From the NCBI GenBank assembly GCA_014529385.2, contig CM043968.1:124579518-124643517 (forward strand): 64,000 bases of DNA, in the 5' to 3' direction. Each line of letters begins with the position of its first letter. The stretch's first letter is position 1. Made by a program: the position numbers and the translations under genes. The DNA comes from Adiantum capillus-veneris (Eukaryota; Streptophyta; Polypodiopsida; Polypodiales; Pteridaceae). The notes beneath the pieces were generated by a model. That model made no database searches and was not told the origin of the DNA. It saw only the letters and a program-made list of their open reading frames with translations. Shown here in pieces: positions 12,901-26,044 of this stretch.

Positions 12901-13478
12901 TACTAGCGAAAGTCTGGTAAGAATCTGGTAAGGCATCAAGACCAGTATGCACAAGGAAGCTGTCAGAAATGACTTCAGCTGCAGAAATAAGTTGCTCATT
13001 GATATCCTTGACACCAGCAAGGAAAGTGTCCATATCATTTTCCTCATGCATAATCTTCGACTTCAGCTCTTTACCGTAGCAATGCAATTTTTGCCTCATT
13101 GCGGCTTGCATAAAGACCAGCCAGAGTATCCCAAGCTTGTTTTGCAGATTTCGTTGAACGAATCTGAGAAGTAATGGTGTGCTTCACAAACAACGCAATC
13201 AATGCATGAGCCTGCGCATCCTTTACATCCCAACGAGCTTGTTCTAGCGTAGGCAAGACAACTCTAATAGCTGCAATCATTGCAACAAGACCTGCAACAT
13301 CCTCAACATCGCCTACATCCTCAGAACTAGGACATACATCAATGCCCTGCACAATATTCTAAACGCCCTTTGACACAAGAACATGTTGCATCATGTAAGT
13401 CCACATAGGGTAACTGTCCCCATCCATTCTGTCCTCAGCAGCGAACATCTTGAACACATCTTTGTTGTTGTCAGCCAT
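9930..13478 (-). pseudogene. Copia element 1 gag-pol, disrupted
   Basis: Reading the minus strand from ATG at 13478: Gag (motif DGDSYPMWTYMMQHV, then an early TAG near 13363 after LVSKGV); further Gag to about 12790; a CCHC zinc knuckle CHYCKANDHLIKHC near 12640; protease WYFDSGATKHIT near 12395; integrase with zinc residues CEACILDKM near 11880, DRGGEYMS near 11590 and NGVAERKNGS near 11490; and the linker FVGYSAESKGYRLYHP near 11220. RT follows (GTKWVYKLKRKSDGEI near 10630; LYGLKQSPRAWYE-type motif near 10310; YVDDLLI near 10165). After the RT-RNase H connection (TPLETGLKLSLYDPGDPID) the frame jumps directly to the post-stop sequence found at 8217-8260. The RNase H domain is therefore deleted. 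Several frameshifts separate the blocks. The protease DSG and RT YVDD residues remain intact. Confidence 0.88.
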
Positions 13479-13795
13479 GGAAAACGCGTGCACCTGATGT
13501 GAAAATTGCCCGAAACGAGGAGAAACTAAGTGAGACTAGCACGTGCTATATAGCACAACCCGCAGTAGACTGCATGAGACATTTTATGCAGAAAACGACA
13601 CTAACAAAAATTCTGCACTAAATAATGAAATTGCCTGCTGTGCAGACCTGCCTGTAGTGGAAACGGAGGCCGAGATGAGCCCAAATCATAAATTTTTGTC
13701 GAGTTGCGAACGCTCGCCAAAGCTCACAGAAATCAGAGAAAGTGAGCAGGCGTGTGGTGGAGCTACTAGCGACTAAGCCCGGGAGGACGCAACCT

Positions 13796-13807
13796 GCTCT
13801 GATACCA
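13796..13807 (-). other. tRNA-Met primer-binding site
   Basis: TGGTATCAGAGC on the minus strand, 2 nt inside the 5' LTR. It is complementary to the 3' end of initiator tRNA-Met, as in most plant copia elements. Confidence 0.93.
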
Positions 13808-13809
13808 AT

Positions 13810-14040
13810 TGTTGGAATTAGGGTTACAAGGAAACGCACACAGCTTGGAGAAGACGAAGGAAACTCAAGGCACACAATAGAGAGTGTGTTACTTAGTATG
13901 CAATGGAAAGATAGATAGCCCTAGAGTGATGGACGTATATACAATGCACGGGGGGGAAAACCTCCTAAAGAGGGAAAAAAAAAATGCCCTGAGGGTCCTA
14001 GTGTGTTCACACACATCACTACCACATGTATATGGTAACA
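13810..14040 (-). repeat. 5' LTR of copia element 1
   Basis: A 231-bp LTR with TGTTACC...CCAACA ends. It is paired with 9602-9828 and flanked by TCTTC. Confidence 0.92.
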
Positions 14041-14722
14041 TCTTCTTGCTCAGAAAACAACTCCAAGAGTGAATAAAAATTTCATGGAAAAAATTATCAT
14101 GTTGAGTTTGTATCCTTCCCCAAAAAAACTTCAAACAAAGTATATGCAAAAAAGTTAGAATATCCTAAGCAATACCATCTATACGATACTACTCTATAAA
14201 GGCAAAGTGTTTACCCTTTATATGTGTTGCAATTTCTTGGTTTGGGGTAGGTGGGAGGAGAGAGGGAATACCGGATTAAAAAGAATGGGATTTTGGTAGG
14301 GGGTGATTTTTCTGTCCTCGGGGACCCTTTCCCCCCACGTGTTCCCATTATGAACGGACTCTCGAACATGAATGGTAGCTTTTGCATGGTGTGCACCTCC
14401 TTATTGGCTGGTCAATGACTTGGATGCTGACATGGTGAGTTAGTAACAATCATTGAAGACTAACATAAGGTGTATCAAGTACCTTTGGAACACGAGATTC
14501 TCAAATGAAAATAGAGTGGTGCCTTTTTTCTCCAGGATGAGATCTACACAAGGCAAAGTGGATGTTTTCCCTTCTCAGTGTCCTACTTCTGCTTCTCTTC
14601 TTGCATGGAGGCCTTGTATGCTATTCTCCATGTAGGTTCAATGGTAGGCACTTTCAATTGGCATGATGAGAAAGATGTACACATTTAGTATCCCTCTACA
14701 AGGTTATAGTTCTTAGTAGCTT

Positions 14723-14724
<2 letters not shown>

Positions 14725-14766
<42 letters not shown>
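14725..14766. repeat. (GA)21 microsatellite
   Basis: A 42-bp uninterrupted GA tract. Confidence 0.95.
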
Positions 14767-14768
<2 letters not shown>

Positions 14769-15695
14769 ACTTACTTTTACAAAATATTCATGTATTTCTA
14801 AAAATTAATGTACCTCTCCATCATCTCTAAATTTGAGTTTCTTTGTTTGCTATCTTATTTCTCTTCTTTCTTTCTTGTTAATTTCTCATCTAAAGTCACA
14901 TAAGTCTTTTAGATGAGGAACAAACACACTTTGATAATGTGAGGGAAAGCACAAATCGAAGAACACTTTTAAATAATTATAAGGGATAAAAGAAAGGGCT
15001 TTTATGAAAATACAGTCCCGTATTCTTGCGCTTTGAAGGCGTGTGGCATTGTGTAAATGTTGATATTGGTAAATAAATTCATGGTGAGACTCTTATGGGG
15101 GAATTCTTGACAAATTTTTCTGTTCTACACCAAGTGTGGCGAGTTTATAAAAGCACAAAAACTTTCTTGATGATCTTTCTACACAAAGTAATGTTTTATT
15201 TAGACCTTGGCCTATCATGTCTAAATAAAAAGGCAACAATTAAAAGGAGTGTTTGAAATACATGCAGTAATAGCTACAGAGCAAGACAATAGAAGAATAA
15301 CCAAATTTGGAGAACGATCCTTTGTAGTGAAGGAGCATCAATGTGATGCTCTTGAATAAGCTTATCATCTAGGTGATTTAGATTGAGGGATGTTGATGGG
15401 TTTGCCCTAGCAAGGGAAGTCTTAGTGACAGGAGAGAATTCATCTTACTATCAATAAAATGACATGAAAAAAAATCACAAGTACCATAGAATTAGGAGGA
15501 GGCAAGAAAGAATAGAGGCCATACAACTCTTTGATTGTACCGATTTCATCATCTCGCAAGAAAGATATCTTTTAAGGTTTATTGAAAACCATTCACACAT
15601 CTCAAAGTGGCTCTATTTGTGACTCAAAGGCACATCTTTTGTGCATAGTTATGGAGAAAATAGGTATTTGTGTGCTCAAAATCAAATAAACTTCA

Positions 15696-15760
15696 CTTTT
15701 TTCATAGTAGGTGGAATCATTGAAGACTTTTTCATAGTAGGTGGAATCATTGCAGACTCA
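15696..15760. repeat. Tandem duplication, about 31-33-bp unit
   Basis: The phrase TTCATAGTAGGTGGAATCAT occurs twice head to tail, followed by TGAAGA and then TGCAGA. The copies are near identical, which points to a fairly recent event. Confidence 0.85.
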
Positions 15761-17343
15761 TCATGGTTCACAAAAGGAGCTTCGTGTTAAAGCTCTTGGA
15801 ATCCATGCTTCCACATACACATTAACATCTTCATGAACCATATCATCAACATTTTGAGGGTACATTGTTATGACAAGAAATCATCATTAGTTTCAATGTG
15901 TTTAGTTTTTTGCCTTCCTTTTTAGTGATGATGAGCAAGTGAATTAAGAAGCACCTCAAGCATATCATCATCTTCACAATCAAACCATATTATCTCAAGG
16001 ACATGTAACTTACTAACCAATCCTCCTCATCAAAGGTGGAGTTTTGTCCTTAAAAATGTTGTTGGATAGCTATAGGTGTGAGTATGCGGTTGTTAAGGAG
16101 CTTCTTTTGGCTCTTGAGCTCCACTTTCCACGCCTTAATCTCCATGGTATCTTTTACCTTATCCCCTTGGGTATACCGGTCATCTCCAATGTCATCATCA
16201 TTACCATCATGATCACAATTATAAAACCATGTAAATCCTCTTGGTAAGTTGTGGTATTGCGACACCACACGTAGTCTTGAACATGATTAAGATACACATC
16301 CTCCTCCTCCTCATTTGTCTTAGACTTAGAATCTCGCTAGTCCTCTTATTATTCACTCGGTCTTTACATGCATCTCTCAACATGGACACTTTCTTTGTAT
16401 CGGCGACACTACTCCCACATATACTCCTTGAGAAACTTGTAAGGATTATATCGAGGCATTATCAAGATTATTCTTATGGATGTAACTTTTTGAATGCTTT
16501 CTTTAATCCCTATTAAGATGAGTATTTTTATGCACGATAATATTTTCTATGAATATGTATAATTCCCCCCAAATATTGGACTTTAAAAATTACATGCATG
16601 TCTCATCTTGAGAGCATTCATCCATGTGAAACCAAGGGATGGTGTAACAATTATGTGCATGCATATTTTACATAGGTTTTATCATCATTTAGATAATAAA
16701 AAATAGAGTCTTTTTTTGAAATGTTTTGTAACCATTGAGTCCCAAAAACATTTACCATCATGGGTGACTTCCATCTAGAGTCCCTTCTAGTCTTTCATGC
16801 TTCAAACTAGAGTCCCTTCTAAATTGAAGTAGGGGCTCCACATCCAATTTTTCTAGATTCACAGTTGTCTACGTAAGTTTTATTTGTCCAACATGAGAAG
16901 ACAGATATATTGGTCTTGTTCATCAAGGTGACTCTCTACTATTTGCCAACCACCTACTACAGACACAAGTCAAAATTGGTCCACACTCTTTATAGTCAAT
17001 TATAACGGTATTCTTGGCCCATCAAGAATCTCTATGAGTTCAGACCAGAGCCTTTGATTCCTTCTATTTCAAGTATCATAGTTGTGAATAGACACACAAA
17101 TGGACAAAATGTATTTTTTGCATGCCTATAATTTTGACTCACATGCATAGCCCTACCACATTCAAAACCATCCTCCCTCTACCTTGTATTCCTTGCCTGA
17201 AAATGCTACATTGAGAGGCCCTCAAATCTTCACTCTTGGTGCCCCCATGAACCCAAGATGCTCTCATGAATAGCCTCACATTGACAAGTGTGACTATTGA
17301 ACAATGTCTTAAGATGGCTGCCACTTATTCTCAACCTCCAGTA

Positions 17344-17410
<67 letters not shown>
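17344..17410. repeat. (ACT)22 microsatellite
   Basis: A 67-bp uninterrupted ACT trinucleotide tract, the only long trinucleotide repeat in the window. Confidence 0.96.
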
Positions 17411-18677
17411 GTTTCAACCCCCTATGTCACTTCCATTGATTATCATCAACTATTGCTCTAACCAAAGGAGCTTTCCACAAGGCTTTTCATAGCTCTGCCA
17501 CTTATTAGGTATGTCTCCACCCTATAACATGGTTTTCTCAAATGTTTGGAGGACTATAGATCCCATGAGCTATATTTTAGATGCTTGGCTGATACAAAGT
17601 CTCAATTCTCCTATCCCTCCCCCTCATATTCTCAATAGGATGTTTTTCCCTCTGCCATCCCTAACTAATGTGTCGGCTATTTAAACGATTTATTCTCCTT
17701 ATATACAAGGAAATGGAAGATGTGTCCTTACTCCTCCTCCTATTGCAGTTGGACTTCATGATCATATTGCTTGATTTAAACATTTGCACAATATCCTACT
17801 ATATGCTGCTTATTTCATGTTGTAAAAACACCTCTTGACACTTTACAATATTGGATTTAGCACATTGGACATCCCCAAACTCATTAGGAAAATTTGGACT
17901 CAAAAGTTGGCCTTGTGAGCAAGTCTTTACAGACAGATATAATAGAAATTCCCTTTTTTTCCTTTTATTTATCCTTTTTTCCAAATTTAAAAAGGATTTT
18001 AAATTATCATGTATATATTCAAAAACTGAAAAGTTGCCCAAGTCTATGTTCGCTTGGAGACGGCTCACAATTAAGTGTCGTTTTTCTTATTCTTTTAGCT
18101 CTTTCAAACCTAAGAACCAATCAATAGGTGCTACGGTTGTCACACCGTACACATCAAATGTTGAGTGTCTATCCCTCTTTTGCTATGTGTATTGAATGTT
18201 GAATGTGCCTCCCTCGTTTCCCTTGTTGGGCAAAGAAACTCACATTTTTGGCCTAAGAAGGCCATATAGAGGAGTTGGTAGAGAAAACGTGCAAATCTCT
18301 CACCATCAAAAGTTTCACTATCACATTAAATGTAATGTACCGTTTGTTTGCACTTTAGTCTTTTCATCACCATTTGATTACATACAATATGATTTTTTCT
18401 TCATTTTAGTGTTTTTTAAAGGTGTCTCTATATTGATGTTGATGTGAGGCATTGAAAATATATAAAGAAGATCCTCTCCCTCTCTCTAACTGATGAAAAT
18501 AAGGGTAAACTTGAAATTCTTTTGATTTTTAGGTCAAAAATTGAAGCTTTTGCCGGTAATAACACTAAAACTTGTGTAAATTTCCCGATTTTTTTGAAAG
18601 CAAGCTCAAAATATAACTGAGGTTTTATAGTTTTAGCCGATTAAAATACATTGGACCCCAATTTTTTTCCAATACTA

Positions 18678-18682
<5 letters not shown>

Positions 18683-18770
<88 letters not shown>

Positions 18771-18958
18771 TGCACGCATGCACACACACCAATGTTCGAA
18801 TTTTTTTAATAAAAATAGAGTAAAATTACAAAAAATACCGATTATTCTGTAAAATTTCTTCTTTGAATCTACCCAAAGGAAATTTTGTATATTTGTCAAA
18901 ATGATTTTTCTCGAACTTTGATGTCACACACACGCACACACACACACACACACACACA
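18683..18958. repeat. Compound (CT)n(CA)n microsatellites
   Basis: (CT)32 at 18683-18746 passes directly into (CA)12 at 18747-18770, then a TGCACGCATG interruption and more CA. After about 140 bp of AT-rich sequence a second CA tract with one CG interruption occupies 18925-18958. Confidence 0.95.
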
Positions 18959-19395
18959 ATTCATTACAACTAAAAATATTGCCTTCTTGAGGCCACCGTA
19001 AAAACTTTACCTTGTTTTAATAAAAAGCTGAGCTGAAGGCAGGAAAGCTTTGGTTCTCCATTTTCCTCTTACATAAGAAGTTGATACGTGAGGGGCAAGA
19101 AACACTGAGTTAAATTTTCCTTTGTCTCAATGGTCCTCATGTCCTAAACGGTGCTATTTGCATTTCCACAAAGAGATTCTCTGAGAGGGAAAGAGAATGG
19201 AAGGGATTTGTATCTCTCCGCATGAGCTCATCTAAGAGTATGAGGCCCTTAACAAGAAAACTAGAAAGGATACTATTCTTGCAGCTACTTTGGAAATGGT
19301 TAGACTATAGGGCAAGAAAAATCTTGATCTTTGGGTGGACAGAAACATGTAATCCTAAGCAGGCTCTTACAAACTCCCTACCACCTTTCAAAAGG

Positions 19396-19500
19396 TACCA
19401 CTTCACTTGCAAACTTTGTTTGAGATGGCTACACTAGCATATATAGATACCACTTCACTTGCAAACTTCGTTTGAGATGGCTACACTGGCATATATATAT
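19396..19500. repeat. Tandem duplication, 52-bp unit
   Basis: TACCACTTCACTTGCAAACT at 19396 recurs at 19448, followed in both by TTGAGATGGCTACACT and an ATATA stretch. There are only a few differences between copies. Confidence 0.88.
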
Positions 19501-22483
19501 GCCTACACCAAGAATGTAGAGGCCGGAAACAAGGCACTACTATTTTAGAAAGATATTGGTTGTCACCAAATAAGTGCTTGCATATCAAATTGTGGAACAA
19601 TGTGCGAAGAAACACAAGAGCAACAAGGAAACGACCCCAAAGCTTAAGAAGAAGGCCAAGATGCTAAGAACAAAGTAGACAACACTCGTTCTTTGCCAAA
19701 GGGAGAGAAGACTATGTGACATTAACTAGAAGTGGCAAATGCCATGGCAAGATCATCACTAAGCTACTCAACAATTTTATGAGAAGAACCAACTCCAAGC
19801 AAGAGATGTTTGGTCTATTTTGGATGTGGATAGGATATCACATAGAGGATATGCCACCATTTTTGGCTCTATGGAATAGTAAGCAAAGCACTCACATCGT
19901 GTAGATTTTTCATCCAACTCAATTTCTCTGTCCTGATTTTCAGATATATGTAACATCAGGTGAAGAATACGCCCAACGCTCATGCTCTTGGCCAACCCTT
20001 TTTCTATTCAGATGTGTGAAGACGTAAAGTCAACATTCTACAATGCTTTTAGATTCATGCATCTCTTCCCTCCGAGTAAAACTCCTTACATATTTGTTTC
20101 CATATAACTCTAGCATGTCGGCAATTAACCCTTAGGTAAGCATGGGGCTCACACCTTTGATTGTAATAAATGTTAATGCCTAACAAGACCTTGCTCTCAG
20201 ACCTAGAAACACAACAAAAAGGCTTACTGGAGGAAAAAATATGACAAGCTTGTAGCTACAACACTCTTAGGCACAAATTCCTTTCATTTTTTGGTGAGAC
20301 TAGTGATTCCTTGCATACTTATGCAATGGTGGTTGAGGACCTCCTTGCACTCTCAGTTTTATATTGCACCTTCATATGTGCACATCTTAGTCCCATGATT
20401 CTTGTTGTAGCTACCTTACCTTCCACTCACTCCTTAGAGCATGATTGCGTGTGCCATTATGAGTCTGGTAACTCCCCATGGTCTTTGACATTTCCTCTTC
20501 CCCACTGTTTGCATACCATTCTTGTCATCATTCGTCCTCCTCTTTTGCAATCTTATCCATAACCTTTATGGTCATACATACAAATGCTTAATTTTCTTTT
20601 TTTTGTCCAGCATGCACACAAAGTACAGATTTGCACTACCATATGAGGTTAAACTTGACTTGAGCTAAATGAGAGAAGGAAATTTTTGGCAAACGTTATG
20701 AGCTTTGTACTATTATAACATGGTACAATTTAGAGACAATGCTTAATGGCATTCCTCTATTTTTGCGAAATAAAAACTTCAAAAAGAATGGTCTGAGATT
20801 TTCATGTTGAGATTAAACGCGTGATGATTGTTTTTGCTAGTTGCTTCATCAAAATGCTGATTTTTTGTCATAACCAAAATGGTATATAACCTCTTATTGT
20901 ATTTTCTGAAATACTTCCTCTTTGAAAAAATACTACAGAGATTGTTGCTCTTAATTTGAAGAGAACAGTTTCCTAGCTTGAACCCTCAATCTTCAAGGCA
21001 CTGAGGCAGAAGACAGAATGCCATGCTTGTTGGGCTGGACAGAAAGAGTGTTGAGTAGGAGGTGCCATAGCAAAGGCAGTAACAATGGTGGCTTCACCGA
21101 CTATGTGGACGATAGATGCACATATTGGCTCCATAAGTTTTCATGCAGGGTGCCAATTCGGATGCTTCCGTCAAGGAAGGAAGGTTTTGTTGCAATTCCT
21201 GCAATGCTCTAAATTGTGGGGAATGCTTATTGTGGTTCTTCCCACAATACACCCATGGATGGCTTTCACCACATGATATATGGTCCTCGCAGGACCATGG
21301 TGCTATCCCATATAGTTTTATGGTGAATTTAGCCCCGGATAAGTCACAAGACCTCAGATTTACATGGCAAATGCACCATAGTTGTGTTTCTATGTAGTCT
21401 GTTGAGCTTAACCACCACTAGCATGCCAACAAGAAAGTTCACTCTACCTCCGTAGCGTCCATCAAGCTTCGTGGATGTTTGCAGATGTATGCATGTGAAG
21501 CACAGTGTTGTTTTCAGAGTTGACACTAAGTGATGGCACACGCCACATTCAATCAGGTAAGCTTGCATTTCCGATGATTGTGTTCCGAGGGTTTTGGCTA
21601 GATGAGCTTCCAAGATTGTAAATTCACTTGTAAAGGTGCAGGGCCTTCCAAGAAGTGCTTGGTCAGATCGACAATACCCTTGTGAAGACAATTTGTCACA
21701 TCAAAAGAAGCCGAGCGTGAGCTTGGAATCAAAGTCCTTTGCACTATTCTCTGGTTCAAGCAAGATCCTTTGAAAAAGTAAGTGACCTAGTGCACAAAGT
21801 ATATAACGTGAGGTTTACATTAAGTCATAACTACTTCCAGAGTATCTTTAGTATACATCCGAGAATGCTCTGTGTAGTTTTCTTTAAGCTCTTATAATGT
21901 AATCCTTTAACTGCCCTCATCTCAAACTATAAATGTTAAAGTAGGCTTATTCAATTATTTTCTCCTTAAACCAACGCTATATCTCAAAGACACTTTTGCT
22001 CAGCACAAGCCAAAACAGCTTTCATCAAGGAGTTGTGATTATCTATCTAAATCAACTCACGCTCTAAAACACGCATACATCTGCACACTCCTTATACACA
22101 TAGCAAAGTGCTACGACTCAATTTAAAGCTTTATTTCAGCAAATTTGGACAAAACTCTGTCGATATTAACTGCAGCATTGCATTGGTGTCCACCAAGTTG
22201 AAACAAAGCACTGAAAACAAGCTTTGACTGTAGTTTCTCGAGACATTCTATAGTGTAGACTATCAGCTTTGTATGTTGTTTTCATACGGAGTCTGATACT
22301 CCAGAATACTCTTGTCAAAAGATTTACACCTTATTTGCTTATTTAATTCGTATGTTGAAACGATCACAGCCCGCCAGACACATGATTTCATAAGGCTATA
22401 CACCTAGTTCATGACCATCTAACCAAATTCAGCTCAAGAGCAAAACATGACCATACAGCTATATTCGTAATTCAGATCCATAT

Positions 22484-22615
22484 TTAAGAATGCAGACTTT
22501 TTTCATATGCCTCCCATCCAGCCAAGCGATATTGTCGAGCAGTAGACAATGGATCGCTTGCCTTTAGAATGCCTCGTCCAACGATGATAACATCACTGCC
22601 CCTCTCCCCTATAAC
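22484..22615 (-). CDS. UMPS: UMP synthase, last coding exon (OMPDC C-terminus)
   Basis: Forty-three codons plus TAA (stop at 22484-22486), preceded on the minus strand by a CAG acceptor at 22616-22618. The exon starts in phase 0, matching the phase-0 end of the exon at 61860-62114. It begins [20 protein letters not shown] and ends [11 protein letters not shown]. This is the closing part of eukaryotic OMP decarboxylase: the Arg of VGRGI binds the substrate phosphate, and the YRxxGWEAY tail is typical of bifunctional UMP synthases. UMPS converts orotate to OMP and then to UMP, the last two steps of de novo pyrimidine synthesis. The exon lies 39.2 kb from the next upstream exon, on the same strand. 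It could in principle be a separate gene remnant, but the perfect continuation of sequence and phase argues for one gene. A possible AT-rich poly(A) signal region lies near 22334-22351. Confidence 0.93.
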   Translation of the reverse strand, partial: VIGERGSDVIIVGRGILKASDPLSTARQYRLAGWEAYEKSLHS

Positions 22616-22618
22616 CTG

Positions 22619-24620
22619 ATTACAAAGAGTTAAAGTTAGCTAGTCCAAAATGAACCTGAAAGACTGGACAATCACAGACAAAAACCTTTCCTTCAAGCAG
22701 ATAAGCTGTTATTAACAGGAGAGTTAAAAATGCCTTTATTCATCCACCCTCAAGTTTAACAGGAAGCCTACATTCAATAAACTTTTGAGCTTTCTAATTA
22801 TAGCTGCCAAGTGCCCCCATATTGCTATCAGGGGATGGAGGATTAAAAAATCGTACATTCAATACATAATCCATCATAAATTCAAGATCAATGCCTTGCA
22901 CAGACTTTCTTTACAATACTTCCAAGGTTTTTCCTCATTGATGCAATTATCATATGGCCAGTTGGGTTTATACGTAGCATGTTTTTTCTTTCCAGAACAC
23001 GAATGGAAAACATTACTGGAATAATAACAGAGCCCAACTCAGCTAATCTGTGCACCTGGACTGTTGGGGCTTGCTTCCTTATATATTTTAACTTTTAAGC
23101 AGCAGACCCTTGTTTCTTTATCACACAGGGAATTAAAACCGCAGTCATGATGGTCAAAACCACGTACAACCAGCAGCCTTTGCTTTCCCCATTTAGATAC
23201 ATGACAATAAAGCTTTTAACAGCAATATCCCATGAGTGTGACTCTACTAACTGAGCTTATCTAAACAAGACCAATTACAACTCTACAATTGGTGCAAACA
23301 AGGGAACTCTTAGACATGAGCATGCTATTTTATAATTCCTTCAAGATCCACGGTCGGGCGGCAGTGAATCTGGACCGTTCATCCACTGTCCATTCCTATA
23401 AGTAATCCCCATTGCAGCAGTTTGCATCACTGCCACATCAGCAGCAGGAAACTTTGCAAATGTACGGTTTTTCAGCATGTGACACATCGGCAGCTGGAAC
23501 AACGATGGTGACAACAGAGCCCCTGTGCGGCTGACAGGTCAGCATCCAGAATAAAATAATTTCCCTGCTCTCGCCTGCCAGGGTCAGCCTGACAAGTCAG
23601 CAAGCGGAATGATATTCCGCCCCCCTCCCGTGGACTCTTAACAGCTGGGAAAGGATCTCTAGTGTCCTTTTCCCTGTAATAACTGCTGCCACCATGGCTC
23701 CCGTCTCCGTCAGTCGTCATGTGGTCGCGGTCACCAGGAAAGGACACTAGAGGTCCTTTCCCTACACCAAGAAAACCTGGATTCAATCATTTTACCCTAA
23801 CTTGATCCTGTACCTCATCGGCCTCATTACATGCGGATTGGCTTCAGCAGAAGATTTCTCCTGCTTTCCTTTCCTGATTCTCGTCATGCATATGGGGACT
23901 CACGATCAGCAGAACAATCTCATATTTCATGTCGATGCTGGTGTGAGGTGGTCCACCTGTTGGCAGTTAGGCAGCACAGGCTGGGCATGATCCACTTAGT
24001 CAGTGCTGTTCTTTGCAGACTGATGAGTCATTGAGACACTGCTTCTATGTCTATCCCCATGGTCATTTGATTTGGCAGCCCTATGTTCATGCTTACAGAT
24101 TTAGGCTATTGACGGGGCACTTTGGATGAGCTTCCTTCCACTGAACATGATCTTGATAAAGACCAGAACAACATGGTGTTTGTTAGAATTTGTTGCATTA
24201 TTTGGAAGTCTTGTTGAGCACGTCTTAAGTGAAATGTTTGACTACGTCTAATTCTTTACCATTTGGTGGGTTTAAGGTAAAGCTTGCAACAGGCTTCGGT
24301 GGTCATGCTTTTGACTGTATTTGATACTTTGGTGGACTTCCATGGTCAAAGCTTGTGCATACTTTGCGTAGTCGATGGGATACATCAGCAGGCTCCTCTA
24401 GGGTACGGGAGGAGAGTCACCGCTCGTTCCTGAAACAGTGGTCTTGTATTCTTCAACATAGACCAGGGTCACATCACTTGGCATTACGCATTCCCTGAAT
24501 GCTTCACCTTGCACTCCTCACACATGCCCCCTTGATGTACATCGGCCTAAGCTTGAACCCTCAAGCCCATCATTAGCTTGGAAGGTTATCTCTATCGAAG
24601 TGCACGCAGGATGGAGACAG
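22619..24620. other. Intron sequence without recognised element
   Basis: Roughly 2 kb adjacent to the 3' splice site with no recognisable coding domain on either strand. Frames at 22785-23024 and 23472-23786 have no known motif. Part of this may be the original intron or an unrecognised non-coding element. Confidence 0.45.
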
Positions 24621-25791
24621 TGAAACCGGCCCGTAGGGCGGTAGACATTTGCCTTCACCCAATCTTTACACTGTAGACTTTATGACACAGAGGAACTTCA
24701 TGATTAAGCCAGCGACTGGCAAATTACACTTCAAACAAAACACGGCAGGAGAGATGGAGTGCTTCCAAGCAGACAGCGACACCCTATAGATCCCAAAGAC
24801 TGGCACCCCTTTCAGTATTTCTTTTTTCTTATCAAACTCGGGAGAAAACCTGCAAATCCCTATGAGCGGTCCCGCTTTTACCGGGCTGAAAATGGCCTAC
24901 TCTAGTGCGATTTCGGTAACAGAACCGCAATAGGAGGCTTCATAGACAAAATCCCGGTGCAAAAGGTAACTTCCCAGGCACATTCGAGCAATTTCCAAAC
25001 CTGGCAAGAATCTGCAGCACGCTGAATTCTCTGTTTTTTGCCCCGAAAATGCACCAGAACACCTATACAGTGATCCCCTAGCTTCCACAAAGCTCCTAGG
25101 GGTATTAGGGACCTATTAGGGTCAGCACCCTAAACCTGCAAAAATACACAGCAGGCTGTAATTTACTGTTTCGGGCTCCGTTTCGCGTACCCGTCGCATC
25201 CATAGCAAGCCCTCGAGCTCCCGCACTTGTAGGGCTACTTGCCCTTTGAATCGGGTGAGATTTCTCGCGTGAAATCTCTCCGAGTTCACATGTACCTACG
25301 GGGGATTAGCAATTAGCTAATCCCGTATCTGTGCAAGAGGCTCTTGCCTCGGCAACTGTACATACAGATGAAAAGCCCTCGAGCAAGGCATCACGTTTGC
25401 ACGAGAGCGGAATCATCGTGCTACATAAGACCGGGAGAAGGCAAGCTTTCCATTAGAGCTGTGATCACCTGCATCCACTACTCATACACACTAGAGTTCA
25501 CTTAATGAAGAAGAAACAACCTCATCTCTCAAAAATGAGCGCCCCTTCTTCAGATGAGTTTGGCAAACCGATTTGGTGCCGCCATGTGTCCACTTTGCCT
25601 CTATTGAGTTAATTTCCTACTCATGGCGACCTGACCTTTATTTCTCCACGTGAAACTCTCGACGGTTGGCCGTTTTTCACTCGCCATACAATGTCCGGCC
25701 ATTTGTGACTTCAAAAAGAGGGTCCCAAAAATTAAATAAAAATCAAGGGAAAGAAACCAACTAGGTTAGTGGTTGCCAAAGCCTCGTGACA
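24621..25791 (-). repeat. 3' LTR of Ty3 element 1
   Basis: A 1,171-bp LTR; on the minus strand it runs from TGTCACGAGGC to CCGGTTTCA. It matches 31829-32397 over its 3' half, including TTTACACTGTAGACTTTATG-like and CAATTTCCAAACCTGGCAAG blocks. The purine run GAGGAGGGTA on the minus strand (about 25792-25801) directly before it is the likely polypurine tract. Confidence 0.85.
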
Positions 25792-26044
25792 TACCCTCCT
25801 CAAACGTCCTCGATTGCATGCCATATATACATGCCATAAATGATTTGGTGTGATCAACACCCTTTTATGATCACATGTATCCGCAAGAAAGCTCATAAAG
25901 CATAAATACAAATGACTTAATGAAACCTTCATACTTTTGCCATTTCTATCTACGATAGAAGTGAACTTTATACCTTTAGCATTTGTAGAGCAATGTACAC
26001 TTCTATTGCACTGAGTCCGTGTGTACATTTGATGTGCTAGCTCC

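Larger units (their letters stand above)
9602..14040 (-). mobile_element. Ty1/copia element 1, degenerate, RNase H deleted
   Basis: A 4,439-bp minus-strand element with LTRs at 9602-9828 (3') and 13810-14040 (5'). LTR ends are TGTTACC...CCAACA. A 5-bp target-site duplication TCTTC flanks it (9597-9601 and 14041-14045). A primer-binding site for initiator tRNA-Met follows the 5' LTR, and a G-rich polypurine tract abuts the 3' LTR. Gag, protease, integrase and RT are present but broken by stops and frameshifts. The region after RT is missing. It cannot move on its own. Confidence 0.93.
14046..22483. other. Intergenic sequence downstream of UMPS
   Basis: About 8.4 kb with no recognisable coding domain on either strand. 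It contains several microsatellites and two short tandem duplications, listed separately. Longer open frames (for example 17851-18195, 20311-20562 and 21344-21691) show no known motif, no homologous neighbour and no splice structure. I would not call them genes. Confidence 0.5.

Noticed and set aside
18675-18899. ORF with Arg-Glu repeats
   Set aside because: It is a reading of the compound CT/CA microsatellite.
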